A stretch of 64,000 nt of DNA from NCBI GenBank assembly GCA_001247695.2, contig LGRX02025774.1, positions 26,529-90,528 on the forward strand, given 5' to 3'. The position numbers were made by a program, and so were the translations under genes. Below the pieces are notes generated by a model that saw only the letters and a list, made by a program, of their open reading frames with translations, made no database searches and was not told where the DNA came from. This DNA is from Cymbomonas tetramitiformis (taxonomy: Eukaryota > Chlorophyta > Pyramimonadophyceae > Pyramimonadales > Pyramimonadaceae). Below, in pieces: positions 35,601-44,885 of the stretch. Positions within the stretch are counted from its first letter, which is position 1. Each line of letters begins with the position of its first letter.

Positions 35601-37069
35601 CCAGACAGCGGTTAGAGCTGGCTCAACAGCGACAGCGCGAACAGTTTGATCGCAGACACGGGCAGCGGGAGTATGCTGTTGGAGATCTGGTCTGGATAGA
35701 GGCGAAACACCTTACGGAGAAGGTGATGGATCGCTCCATCTGTAGGAAACTGACCAAGCGCTGGCATGGACCAGTTCCTGTGACCGAACGCTTCTTCAGC
35801 GATGTACAGATGACCATGCCAGAGGCCGACAGAGGAGCTCCAGTAGCCTACCGCCTACGCCTCCCTCCTCACTGGCGGATTCACGACGTGTTCGCTCAAC
35901 ATCGCCTCAAACCGTACACCAGCGGTCAAGATGCTTTTGCCGCACGCGATCACCTAGCAGTACCTGAAGAGGTGGTAGTGGACGGTCAGAAGGAAGCACA
36001 CGTTGAGCGCATTCTTGCACGTCGAGTGCGGTCTGTTCGAGGAAAGGAGGTGGAAGAGTGGAAGGTTCGCTGGACTGGCTACTCCAAAGCTCACGACCAA
36101 TGGAGGACGCGTGACAAACTTGAACGCGGAAGTCCACTTCAACAACTTCGTGAATTCGAGCACGCGAGACTGCACATGGAAGCGCAAGTCCGCGACGAAG
36201 CCACTCGGCGACGCGAGCAGCGTGGCCGTCACTCCGCTCAAGCCGGAATGACACTGGCCCACCTCATCACTAATCCCTGCGATGAACTGGACCAGCTCGA
36301 ACAGATGGAAGATGATATCCCCCTGCCGTGGGAACGCCAAGAGCGCGTGGAAGATGGGTCGTTGGCACTGGTGACAGAGCTGCTGGCGATACAGACAAAA
36401 ACAACCCGCACGCCCAGGATTCTCGTACTTTTCAGCGGTACTGGCTCAGTAGAGAGGGAATTCCTAAATTGCTTCCCCTCCGCTTCAGTAGTGACCCTCG
36501 ACTCCGGACATATCTGGCAACCCACTCATGTGTGTGACATCCTGCAATGGGACTACAAACAATACCCGCCTGGATTCTTCGATGTTGTTTGGGCAAGTCC
36601 CCCCTGCAGGCAGTACAGTCAAGCGCGCACCACTGGTGGACCCCCTGACCTTCCCCAGGCTGACAAAATCGTACGACGAGCATTGCAGATCATTGACTAC
36701 TTGGAGCCAAAACATTGGTTCATGGAAAACCCCAGAGGTCGATTCCCTAACGCGCTACGGCTTCGCCCTATGATGCGCCAGCTTCCCCCACCGCTGGTGT
36801 GTACCTACTGCATGTACGGTACGCAGTACATGAAACCCACCTGCATATGGACGAACTCAGCACCACCCTCGCCCCTGCTACGCTGTACTACTTCAACACC
36901 GTGTGCGTGCAGATGGGCAACCGGTGCTCATCCAGAGACTGCTCAGCTTGGACCTCACCCGCAGCAGACTGGAGCAGGTCGATCTGCGAGTGTATATCCC
37001 GTGCCAGCACTTCTGCTACGACAACTTTTCCGACATTTACGTCTCCGCGACACTGAAGACCCGCTTTAG
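29693..37069 (+). CDS. pol: Gypsy-B Pol polyprotein with adenine and cytosine methylase domains
   Basis: One frame of 2,458 codons, open from the TGA at 29645-29647; the listed first codon is TTG and the real initiation is unknown. In order: a linker with six 12-residue THVSPTTS repeats (about 30950-31120); aspartic protease DSGAS (31427-31441); RT with VIDYRLLNRQ and FIDD (32654-32665); RNase H (VQTDASGIALGG, GERELGALHH, GDHRPLEWL). Then a Dam-like methylase with CNPPYN (NPPY 34229-34240), the His/Cys zinc motif (HAHESLSSGHTG...CAVC), integrase (AVDFVTGLP, VSDRDPRF, SDGQAEHSNR), a chromodomain (VRWTGYSKAHDQW, about 36000-36120), and a C5 methylase (LFSGTGS, ASPPCRQYS, MENPRG) ending in YPVPALLLRQLF. 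No internal stop. Confidence 0.9.
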   Translation: MSSHPLAGSTPFDEPSLPLDDGPAYTQARIEGRRGRRVPRHRPPIMGSNRGEPRDLRPRPRVVLPLPIYQSNLADPRKRLTAWHWKRDLYSLPLEVAMQKVRRALRKSPEAAKDLVDKMSERARSRIHSGSRSPKERVNRANQLAERIRIAREPQDRKEGHQRIALWHLLSHDGRQQVPEPSNASSHDLYAAWRELSPAEQQKAIATSSPDSSPGSRLWEKEGARRAAARSSTSLCTLDTEVGTIPGTAGDVGLPGAWCSLHAVHQYKMRKLGPSPLGASPPSSSLAEPTTETTSSHHDNAPATPGGNPEGSSYCSEAEETSAPSSLCFTQQMTTVRTHEADEAPPCLDSHPIAEDPEVMEEESSVNSLCFTQQMAAAGTPEPRTDHQSSHQLAHNSPAGSPQHDEDPLTHGSLINSVATHVSPTTSGTTHVSPTVSGTTHVSPTTSGTTHVSPTTSDTTHVSPTTSDTTHVSPTSSECTSAGTLLTASVDNLVSHPTEDVDLLDEEFYAACRQTLEECREASDNLLPNLKCKSIRTDGGVQWKTDIEGTLAAAHDEEGPLLLVFYATLRGHTVKVLIDSGASDNFISEQSAKRCGLTTRAGSEMRVTLADGSVKITGATAYAKFNTHTTTGTYTENALALRILPLGIQVDVILGGRWLRSHSPVTLGYEGNGSVSFLRKSRSGKIGDRVTITGCSPGKASGDRSPKGTACAGLMDEVFLTPAQLKKYLVYAETQKLRGNDDPEIQPAWLMVAEKSPDDTASAFAATAIDSENAEPAADTEDAEVSPEWTLKFQDFWGEEYKKEMTTALPNIDGLRHDPQDEANINLDPELSKKGPPCQRIYKKSAEELRQLRERVETLMSKGYIRPSSSPYAAPCLMVPKPGNPKELRLVIDYRLLNRQTVKDKYPLPDIQMMFDEMQGAKFFSSFDAVDGFWQVPMAPGDVEKTAFTTQMGSYEWLVMPQGLQNSPSQYQRRMQRALGHLPFVRIFIDDVVVFSNTAAEHYEHVKQLLLTCREKGVFLKRSKCQLLKKSLRFLGHCISADGCRPQHDKVAAVRDWPELETVTHVRQFLGLAGYYRRFIHCFSEIAQPLTRLTKSDVPWEWGPMQQWAFEELKKALTSAPVLALPNIKGAADGTAPFVVQTDASGIALGGVLMQDNGDGLGLRVIAYESRQFSAAEQNYHTGERELGALHHCTTVTWRHYLIFTNFRIQGDHRPLEWLMEPGRELSRRQARWYMDLVEVGVPRMEYIKGALLLVPDALSRRPDFKDKDVREGLKEAGVIDPTSDLPKDPLATLESEYFSSSPPAAHPHWAQTVDCWLSAVETLSVAEQAMDMGETIALVNPKLYKGMKEDHLDFDMPDWPAADSAKPVEAPHKPPDRAPPQIRITRSMSRAGKASTTPTPPQLASPKTRTPTSRADASEAPTEKVPTSSPTPQQAPQQSTPSPVLHPQKRQAPPEDSQNWRVRAEYSSKYAEKFGPFDVDACCDFGGRNRQADRFWTDCLSEKWRGLRVWCNPPYNSKCITVEAILNKYIAEWKADPENTSAVFVLPDHQSKLPAWRKLFRKANMQIVEVIPTHDDKGEPNQFFENPDGRAFDLRWPVLIVHAPPAKPQPARVRHPRTAPAVIRTGEAADFRDAASQQSDSKFLRALKAEYTREGTLRSLREKVKAAPHQCLQDFRLVGEVVWRTAAGRYQLVLGEDSPLREVVIRHAHESLSSGHTGRDKTLERVLRRFYWRGAAEDVGTWVASCAVCQSVRPRGTYPDGLLNPHSIPNRPWQDVAVDFVTGLPVSERGNDAFVAFTCKLTKMVHVVPMNFGDSSAAVVARIYFDSVWRLHGAPMKIVSDRDPRFQDAFWQELMRLMGVKVARTTPYNPRSDGQAEHSNRVIEDMLRSFVDANVEDWDLFTTNVEFAINDSRSESTGFTPFELVFGFSPLSQLDLFLEAAQSTAGRRTGGVGTAHEVAVKFSSQLRDARQRLELAQQRQREQFDRRHGQREYAVGDLVWIEAKHLTEKVMDRSICRKLTKRWHGPVPVTERFFSDVQMTMPEADRGAPVAYRLRLPPHWRIHDVFAQHRLKPYTSGQDAFAARDHLAVPEEVVVDGQKEAHVERILARRVRSVRGKEVEEWKVRWTGYSKAHDQWRTRDKLERGSPLQQLREFEHARLHMEAQVRDEATRRREQRGRHSAQAGMTLAHLITNPCDELDQLEQMEDDIPLPWERQERVEDGSLALVTELLAIQTKTTRTPRILVLFSGTGSVEREFLNCFPSASVVTLDSGHIWQPTHVCDILQWDYKQYPPGFFDVVWASPPCRQYSQARTTGGPPDLPQADKIVRRALQIIDYLEPKHWFMENPRGRFPNALRLRPMMRQLPPPLVCTYCMYGTQYMKPTCIWTNSAPPSPLLRCTTSTPCACRWATGAHPETAQLGPHPQQTGAGRSASVYPVPALLLRQLFRHLRLRDTEDPL
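34066..34510 (+). other. Dam-like N6-adenine methylase domain in Gypsy-B pol
   Basis: The words FGPFDVDACCD, WRGLRVWCNPPYNS and AVFVLPDHQS follow the pattern of phage-type Dam (DNA N6-adenine methyltransferase): FGPFDLDxx, then WCNPPY, then a hydrophobic VLLLP strand. NPPY (34229-34240) is intact. It is fused between RNase H and the integrase zinc motif. Confidence 0.75.
36412..37069 (+). other. C5-cytosine methylase domain at the C-terminus of Gypsy-B pol
   Basis: Motif I is ILVLFSGTGSVEREF, motif IV is WASPPCRQYS (Cys codon 36605-36607), and motif VI is WFMENPRGRF. The end, with KPTCIWTN and YPVPALLLRQLF, fits the target-recognition and motif X region of small Dcm-like enzymes. It is clearly different from the DNMT3-like domain of Gypsy-1, so it was acquired separately. 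Confidence 0.78.
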
Positions 37070-37243
37070 ATTCCAAGTGGCACCCTTCTTCTTGAAAGTG
37101 GTGCCCTGGTAGCGGCAGGCAAACTATGCTCGAAGAGGAACCAGAGAACCTAAGAACTGGAAACAGCAAGGAACCAGAAAACCTAAGAACTGGAACTTAG
37201 ATGGGTACCTTAGCGGAGTGATCCCAGGAGGTAGACCACTCCT

Positions 37244-37255
37244 AAGGGGGGAGAG
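37244..37255 (+). other. Gypsy-B polypurine tract
   Basis: AAGGGGGGAGAG lies one base before the 3' LTR, the expected plus-strand primer position. The 174 bp between the pol stop and the tract contain a short A/G-rich tandem duplication (AACCAGARAACCTAAGAACTGG). Confidence 0.75.
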
Positions 37256-37256
37256 T

Positions 37257-37949
37257 TGTGCCCGGAGGCACAGCGTGAGCCGATATGCCTATGCGTCCGT
37301 ATGTGTGTCATCGGGGGTAATCTGGGATTGGCACGATGACAGTGAAATTGGGCTTGAAATCACGATGAGAATGAATACCAGATGTCCGGGGTATGACAGT
37401 ATGACACTATGACACTATGACAGTATGACAGTATGACACTATAGTAGTATGACAGTACTGTGGGGGGTGTCATCGTGGAACTCAGTCAGACCCTCGAAGA
37501 ATGGTCAGATTCGCATCGGGGTTGAAAAGACAATGAAATCGAATATCAGATATTAAGGTTATGACAGTATGACAGTATGACGCTATGACAGTATGACAGT
37601 ATGACAGTACAGTAGTATGACAGTACTGTGGGGCAGTCATCGTGTCAGCCTGTCGGCATAACATCTGAATCGAGAATGACGAATCGGAATTAGAAATGAG
37701 ATCGGATCGGGAACTGAACGTTGAGCCGAAGTGTGACATCGGCTCTCGAGTGGTTGACCCTGCAACCTGAGTGACGAGTGAATAAGTAGAGCACTTGAGA
37801 AGTGTTTAGCCTTCAGAACTCGGAACCGAATTATCGTTTGTACCTCAATCTGGCCCTGATCCAGTATATTATAAAAATCCGAATTGTGTACCTTTGCACG
37901 TTCAATCAAAAACATATCTCCGAGCATCTGTCGTCGTGCCCCTGGCACA
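37257..37949 (+). repeat. Gypsy-B 3' LTR (693 bp)
   Basis: It has the same TGTGCC...GGCACA ends as the 5' LTR. The copy is 5 bp shorter because of one fewer ACAGT unit near 37606. Confidence 0.93.
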
Positions 37950-37954
37950 CCTCC

Positions 37955-38646
37955 AACTCAGAAAAATAAATAAACAAAACAGAACTCCAGCACGACGGCA
38001 AGTCGATAATGGAGGCAGGCATCCTGGTGTGGTAAGTAACCCTTCAGTTCGCACGTTTTGCCCCCACCTCTGTAAACCTGGGTCCCGCACGGTCCGGTGT
38101 TCTGCCCGCACCCCGCCCCCGTATGTCCTGTATGGTCCCACGTGTCGCCCCAACCCCGCCCCAGTATACTCTGTGTACTGTGTCGAGGTGTGGTGTGTCT
38201 ACGTATGCAGGATTCCAGTCAGTAACGTCAAGCTCAGCAAAAATGCCTCTAAGGTATTTGCTGGTATGAAGGTGCAGAGCGCCAAGGAAGCTTCCGAACG
38301 AAGTACTGCCAGCCTCGCCGCCAAGGAGTCCCGCAAAAAGGGGGCAAATGAGATGCTCGTCAAGGCCAAGAGGAAAGCGGATGGGGGCGACGAAGCCGAG
38401 AAAAAGAAGAGGAAAAAGGGCAAGGCAGCTGTATCGGAGGAGGCCGAGGAGGCCGAGGAGGTGGTGGAGGACATGGAGGTGGCCGGGGATGGCGGGGATG
38501 GTGATGAGAATGTTGATGGGGGCTCGGATGGGAAAGGAGGGGAGGAGGAGGACGACGAAGATGCGCAAGACGAGCAGGGGGCACAGGAAGAGGAAGCTAG
38601 TGGTAGCGGTGGTGGTAGTGAAGCCGGCGGTAGTGAAGCCGAATGA
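37955..38646 (+). CDS. Host-like gene, 3' exons with acidic tail
   Basis: Downstream of Gypsy-B, an exon reading MEAGILVW (ATG near 38009) ends at 38031 before GTAAGT. An acceptor TATGCAG ends at 38210, and splicing keeps the frame (tg|g att cca). The last exon 38211-38646 encodes IPVSNVKLSKNASKVFAGMK, a Lys/Arg-rich segment with a likely nuclear signal (KKKRKKGK), and a very acidic Glu/Asp/Gly tail ending GGSEAE. Intron 179 bp. It may belong to the same gene as the exons at 27545-28604, but the link across the insertion is not proven: NSEK is followed by a stop in the direct reading. Function unknown. Confidence 0.45.
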
Positions 38647-38764
38647 CATTTTACAGTAGCAAAAATTGCTCCTGCTTACTTTGTACAGTATGTATAAATA
38701 TATATGTATACGTGTATATATTGTTTCCACATTGGTCCCACATTAGTCCTGCATGTATACCTGC

Positions 38765-40480
38765 TCCTGGACCCACAAAATAATCGCACGGACCCGCGTA
38801 ATAATCACATGGACCCAACTTAAGACCCGCATGGACCCGCCGAATAATCGTATGGACCCACATAATAATCACATGGACCCGCCGAATAGCCATATGGACC
38901 TACATTATAATCGTATGGACCCGCTTAATAACCGCATGGACCCGCTTAACTCCTATGCTGTTATGGCATTTGGAATTTCTACGGCATGGTCGGCTAGACC
39001 GTTCCTTGTTAAGGTGCATATGAAGACATACGTGTTCGTGCTTGCAACCAAGTTCTTCTTGGCATCGTTAGGCACATTTTGGGCTATCGAATGCCTTGAT
39101 AGGGGGTGTCTAAGGGGTCCAAATTGGCGTTTGTGGGGGGTAAATCGATCGATTTCAATGTCGTATCCGCGTGAGATAACAGCATAGGAGTTAATAACCG
39201 CATGGACCTGCGGAATAATCGCATGGACCCGCGAGATATGCACACGGACCCGCTTAATGATCACATGGACCCCACTTAATAACCGCATGGACCCGCCGAA
39301 TATTCGAATGGACCCACATAATAATCACATGGACCCGCCAAAATACCATATGGACCTACATAATAATCGTATGGACCCCCCTTATAAACCGCATGGACCC
39401 GCTGGATAACCATATGGACCCACCAAATAATCGCACGGACCCGCGTAATAACCACATGGACCCCACATAATAACCTTATGGACCCGCCGAATAATCACAT
39501 ACTCCACACACATAACCCACATAACCCACATACTGAACGCATCGACTCGCCGAATATCCACATGGACCCGCTGAATAATCATATGGACCCATATAATAAT
39601 CACATGGACCCGCCGAATAACCATGTGGACCTACATTATAATCGTATGGAACCGCTTAATAACCGCATGGACCCGATAGGTAAGCACACGGACCCGCTTA
39701 ATAATCAAATAGACCCGCTTAATAACAGCATGGACCCGCAAGACCATCATACGGAACCGCTTAATAATCGCGTGGACCCGCCGAATATCCACATGGACCC
39801 GTTAAATAACCCTATGGACCTATATAATAGTCATTTGGACCCGCTTAATACTCGCACGGACCTGCTAAATTACCGCTTGGACCTGCTTAAACACCACATG
39901 GACCTGCTTAGTAATCATATGGACCAATCGTGCCAGCGCCCAAACGGGCGGGGTCCATGCTGGGTCCATGTGAATCCTCCCTACGGGTCCATACGAGGTC
40001 CATGCGTCGCATGGACCCGTAGGAATGTCTGACCATTGGACCCATGTGGTACCTATCGGTCCATGTGGGGTCCATGTGATGATAACCGAGTGGTCCCGGT
40101 GTAGTCCATGCGATTATACCTACGGGTCCACGAGGGGTCCATAAGGGGTCCATGCGTCACATGGACCCGTAGGAATGTCTGACCATCGGACCCATGTGGC
40201 CCTTACCGGTCCATATGGGGTCCACATGCTACGTACACACTGAGGGGTATCACATGGACCTCACATGGACCCGTAGGGATGGTCCATGTGAGGTCCATGT
40301 GACTGAAAACCGCATGGACCCCTTAAGGACCTTCAATGGACCCCATATGGACCCATAGGGAGAAATGTCTGACCATTTGGGGCATGCGAGGTCCATTCCA
40401 AGTCCACGTGGGTCCACGTGAGGTCCGTGTGGGGTCCATGTGATTTGTGAATCACATGGACCCGTCCCTATTTGGTAGGG
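38765..40480. repeat. 20-21-bp minisatellite (ATGGACCCGC...) with orientation switch
   Basis: Diverged units of the type ATGGACCCGCTTAATAACCGC run from about 38765 to 39930. From about 39945 to 40460 most units appear in the opposite orientation (GGGTCCATG...), so the array is partly an inverted repeat. Long frames over it (MDPLNNRMDP-type on the plus strand) are by-products of the repeat. The 120 bp before it (38647-38764) hold TATA-rich sequence only. Confidence 0.9.
38950..39190. mobile_element. 241-bp TTAA-flanked MITE inside the minisatellite
   Basis: It has perfect 15-bp terminal inverted repeats, CTCCTATGCTGTTAT at 38950-38964 and its complement at 39176-39190. TTAA is on both sides (38946-38949 and 39191-39194). 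Removing it with one TTAA restores a normal CCCGCTTAATAACCGC minisatellite unit. TTAA duplication is typical of piggyBac-type transposition; no transposase is encoded. Confidence 0.85.
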
Positions 40481-42214
40481 ATAACAGCTGATAACTGATG
40501 GGTGACCACCATGCAAAACCTTCCAAGCGTAACTCCTTTGTCCTAGGATGCAAGTGAATTGTTCATAATATGTTGACATCACATAAAAGCATTCTGAGGA
40601 AACCCCTATATGTCCATGTAAGTTGTCATTACTACAAATGACATGGGTTTCGAATCGTCGAAATGAGTATAACTCCGATGAATTCACTAGTACAGAACAG
40701 CTGCTGAGATTATTCCTCCGGCTGGATTGCAATCATTCACAATCCCTGTACATTCCGGTGACAAAATTTTGCACTGAACTGATCACCACATTTGGTATAA
40801 TCTGTGATATATAAATCATCAGAAAAAGCGTTGCAATCAGTACAATGCTGTCTAAACTCACAAAGATGAGTAATAGATTTCCTCAGATGTAATAAATTGA
40901 AACACAATGTGACCTACGCTAAAATCGCGTATGCTCGGGCACTGTATTGTGACCTGCGCTAAGATCGCGTATGCATGGACACAATATGACTCGTGCCGAT
41001 GACGTGGACACATTTCATACAACCCCGGGTACGAGCGGACAAGGTTGACTGCCACGACATCACATCTGAAATCAATAAATCACTCAGAGAGAAGGTGTTG
41101 ACATCAGTATAACACCATTATACAGATAGTCATGAGGAGTTTAAAGAAGACACAGTCCCTCCGATATTGACAACATGGTACACATATTACCATACTCTCT
41201 GATTATATATTTGATATCCCACAGTAGCATACGATGATGGTAATAGCAAACCACTTCGCCGCTGGAGGGTAGTGTTGTATTTTATACAGCACGTGCATGG
41301 GCACTATATGATCCACGCTGATGACGTGGATTCGGGCTGCATCCCAAGAACTGCGATGCACCTTCGGTGCAATGGGCTGCATCCCGAGAACTGTTGTCCA
41401 GCTTCATAGTAAGCTTCCACGTCATCACATAGAGGTCGGACCTCTGTTGTATTTAAACGGCGCTTGACAACCGCCTAGCAATACACTTCCTTGAGGGAGG
41501 AAGATGATAAACTAAAAATACAACTAAAAACCAAATAAATAATAAAGACAAATAATAAAATAAGTAAGTTGCATCATCGTTTTTGTTTTGGTAATCGTGA
41601 CTATATACAGTCAAACCATGCAGAACTCCATGAAGTTGACACACATATGTATTGAACATATCTAAGGTCATCAGCCATGACATACATATGAGCTTGATTT
41701 TGAAAACCTAGACATTTGTATACATCTGGTCTAGCATGTATCCAGACTAGAATTGTATAATGACTCGGTGCAAGCACTATAGCCTCTGCCACCGATGATC
41801 ACTGAAAAAGGGCAACCATTCTTGATATTGCATATATATCATCTGATTGGATCATTAAAGGTGTCAAGAGTACTCAATGCAATATGCAGGCTACAGCCTG
41901 AGTACAACACCTAGATAGGTCAAAGCCACCGAGCTGACCAATGCAGCATAAATGCTAGCTGCCTTTGAAGGCTACATAATAAAGTCTATTGCCCTTATGT
42001 CTTGAAATGTATCCGTGTATTGGCATCTCTTTGAGATAGTCATGCCTGCTGAATAAGCCATACCGGTCATCTTGTCTTCATTGATCATTACATATCTGAT
42101 CATACCGCCATTGCACAAAGCCTATTCAGTGAGATTATTATATCACGAGGCATTTCAGTGGTGCACATCAAAAAAAAATACAGTGCAACAGAGATTATCA
42201 GCTCTTCATCAGAC
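40481..42214. other. AT-rich DNA without genes; degenerate LTR-like fragments
   Basis: No convincing coding frame. 40905-41060 and 41290-41510 share words with the leader of Gypsy-3: GATGACGTGGA, GGGCTGCATCCCAAGAACTG, CGCTTGACAACCGCCT, and CACTTCCTTGAGGGAGGAAG (compare 52455-52500). I read them as decayed pieces of that family's LTR or leader. The rest shows nothing recognisable. Confidence 0.5.
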
Positions 42215-42490
42215 CTTTTAAGGTTGAGTTGTTGTCAGATGTATTGATTTATCGGACACCACATCTCAAAAGTCTATCCATCATAAAAGACAGAGTCCGT
42301 GCAATCATGGCTATTCAGCCTCCAACATAGCTAACATAGCTATCCAGCCTATGACCCAACCGTTGGTAAGCAGCCTCCACGCCGTATGGCTAAAGATGGC
42401 AAGTAATCTCTTCGGTCATTCTTGGGCATAGTCGGCCAATTCAGGATATCTATCCCGAAATTCTCCAAGATTGTCGAGCCACTCATGTTT
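42215..42490 (+). pseudogene. Decayed Gypsy-3-family RT fragment
   Basis: It matches Gypsy-3 at about 55463-55725: AGGTTGAGTTGTTSGTCAGAT, then ATCGGACACC, CAACCGTTGGTAA, CGCCGTATGGCTAAAGATG and CATTCTTGGGCATRGTCGGCCA, in the same order with indels. It has several stops in the original frame. Flanking DNA to 44700 carries no further identifiable pol sequence. Confidence 0.75.
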
Positions 42491-44749
42491 TCCATGTGTC
42501 ATATGAAAACAGCCAACATACCGCCCTATGACAGGAGTCATCTCCTTCAGCAAGGGGAAGTGGGTTATGCTGTAAAATTGACCAGTCTGATCATCATAAA
42601 GGTGACAGATTTGAGAAAATCGATTGAAACTTGTATTGAAAATGACTATTCCTTAAGATAGGGGATTGCACCTAAGGGAATAAAGGTTTCATCCTCTGAA
42701 ATAGGAAAGGAGTTTTTCATTGACTCTAGTTCCTGAATCCAGAATCACATAGAAAATATATTCTATCCTGTGCATATAGAAAGTACATTATATTCAGATT
42801 CTGAGCATACAAGTGGACTTGAATGCACTCGGATTTGTACTGAGTTGCAATTGTTCAAAGTTTTATTCTTACATCACTACTTATTTGTGGAATAGCATAC
42901 AAAGGTATAAACCATCCACATATAGATTGACATCATACTTGTGGTTTCATATCATTTTGGCACATAAGACACACATGCCTCATTGAGGAATTATAACTCT
43001 TTGAAAGCTCATTCTGGAATGTTTAGAAATTTGTCGCCTTGTCCATTAGGCCACGAAACTTGGAAAAAGCCATGGCGGGAAATCGAACCCGCAATCTACA
43101 GATGGTTTCCAAGCACAGTTTATTCTGAATAGTGTATGCCCAAAAATAAAATGGGTACCATTGAGATAAGTGATCATGTACTGAAGAAGATTCATATATA
43201 CACATATCACTAGGCGATGCCATGTTCTAGTCATAATGAAATGACATACCAGCCATTCATCAAGTACGGAAATACAGCTCGAAGTAAGTTGTTGTCATTA
43301 CATACACTTCTTGATTGACTCTCCATTAGCTTCGATACCAAAGTTAACTTCAGTACCGTCACTGATTTCGTTGTTCATTATGACAATCATTATCCAGAAA
43401 CATTGTCTAAAGTTAGGCACTCTATTGTGACCCTGAACAAACAATGTATGTGGGCTGCAACCCAAAAACTGCATATTGAATCATAGTGAATTAACATTGG
43501 CATTTGACATCATCTGGCATTCGTCACATTCAAAAACGTCAGGCATGTTGCCGGTATGACGTAGAGAGAATCAGTGTTCATATTGACATTGTTGCCTCGA
43601 AAGCACTTGATTCGATGAGTAATCTCAGTCTGATTTTCTATTAAACCATTTTTCACATGACATAATAATTGAATGGCATTCTCCATCACCATCTGATTGG
43701 TTTGATACACCTCTTTTTAAAGGGGAGGAAGGAGTATAGATTCATTCATTCTTCATACAGCTGCCACAAATTGATTTACATCATTTTAATTTTGCTTGGA
43801 AGATTAAAAATCTTATGAAAAGTTCCAGCATCTGTGTATAGCAGTCATAAAGTTTGATGACACGGTACATCATGCCGATTGAAGCATCAAATGAAGTCTT
43901 TATTTGACTTACTGACACATGAAGTTCATTATGAAGAAATCATAGATGCATATTTCTCCGGCTCTATCATATTAAATGAAGGACACTGACATAGGAGAAC
44001 GATGGTTTTTTAAATGTGAATAAGCTATATTGTAAGCTTACGACCATTACTTTGACGTCAACAACCTGAGATGCTGATTGTTGAATTTCAAGAGTTAAAG
44101 GATTCGTTGAATCAGCCTTGGTAATATGTGTTTTGATTGATGAATTGTTGATCCATGGTTCCCCCCCAAATCTAAGAGAAGCTGGCGCACAAGTTGTTGC
44201 CAGTGTCTGAAGGGAAACATCAAGGCCAAAGGATTGCCATTTTGTGAATTCCATAACAGCAAAGCCGAGTGAGTGAGATCCGCCACTCTAGCTATTTGTC
44301 CGTCATTCCTTCCAGGTTCATGACAAAAGACGATTCATCAAAGTCATACACCAATGCATAAATCACATGTATGGTTGCACAGTCTGTATCCGAATGCAAT
44401 CCCATAGAGGTTAAGGATCTAGACAGCAATTCTGGCCAACAAAAAGCCTTCCTGTCTTCGGATATCTTGAGCATTCTCATTTCCAACTCCATTGTGGTCA
44501 AGGAAGCATCATGCCTGTGCCTCGCCGGGACGCTGATCCTCAGAGCCGCACACTTGAGGCGAGCCTTACGAGACAATGACCTTTGGCCTGTGGGGCGTCA
44601 ACCCCTTATCAAATCCTGAACACTTGTTAACACCTGGATAAATTTATCATGATGCAACTTAAGTGGGATTATAAGTTCCACATAATCATATTGTCTACGT
44701 ATGCTGAAGGCATAACTGCCGCATATAATCACGATGGTAGCACTTCATT
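42491..44749. other. AT-rich DNA without convincing genes; tRNA-Arg-like words at 43035-43100
   Basis: Only short frames occur. On the minus strand, 43035-43100 contain a T-arm-like word (GCGGGTTCGATTTCCCGC) followed, in genomic order, by a D-arm-like word (GTGGCCTAATGGACAAGGCG), that is, 3' half before 5' half. The T-loop has one extra base and the acceptor strands do not pair, so I do not call a tRNA gene. 43400-43500 and 43700-43740 carry more Gypsy-3-like leader words. Confidence 0.35.
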
Positions 44750-44885
44750 TTTGTCGCAAGGTTATTTTATTTGTTGCACCGTGCGACAAACCTGCAATTA
44801 TACCGTGCGACATAAATGAGCGTTGCGCTCATTTCTGTCGCACCTGCGACAAACATGAGCGCAACGCTCATTTCTGTCGTGAAAA
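44750..44885. repeat. Cluster of short hairpins with GTGCGAC words
   Basis: AAATGAGCG-TTG-CGCTCATTT (about 44815-44835) and ATGAGCG-CAA-CGCTCAT (about 44857-44874) are hairpins whose loops are complementary. They are separated and flanked by TGTCGCAC/GTGCGACA. The pattern suggests a small palindromic element; ends and duplication are not clear. Confidence 0.45.

Larger units (their letters stand above)
28605..37949 (+). mobile_element. Gypsy-B: complete, young Ty3/gypsy element with two DNA methylase domains
   Basis: LTRs 28605-29302 and 37257-37949 differ by one substitution and one 5-bp indel. The target-site duplication CCTCC is perfect (28600-28604 and 37950-37954). There is a primer-binding site at 29305, a purine tract at 37244-37255, and a single uninterrupted pol frame. 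Domain order: protease, RT, RNase H, Dam-like adenine methylase, integrase, chromodomain, C5 methylase. Nearly all of gag is missing. It is the most recent insertion in the window and could be mobile if Gag is supplied in trans. Confidence 0.92.

Noticed and set aside
38765..40480. CRISPR-like array
   Set aside because: Units are contiguous, diverged 20-21-bp repeats without unique spacers, and the genome is eukaryotic. The MDPLNN-type frames are products of the repeat.
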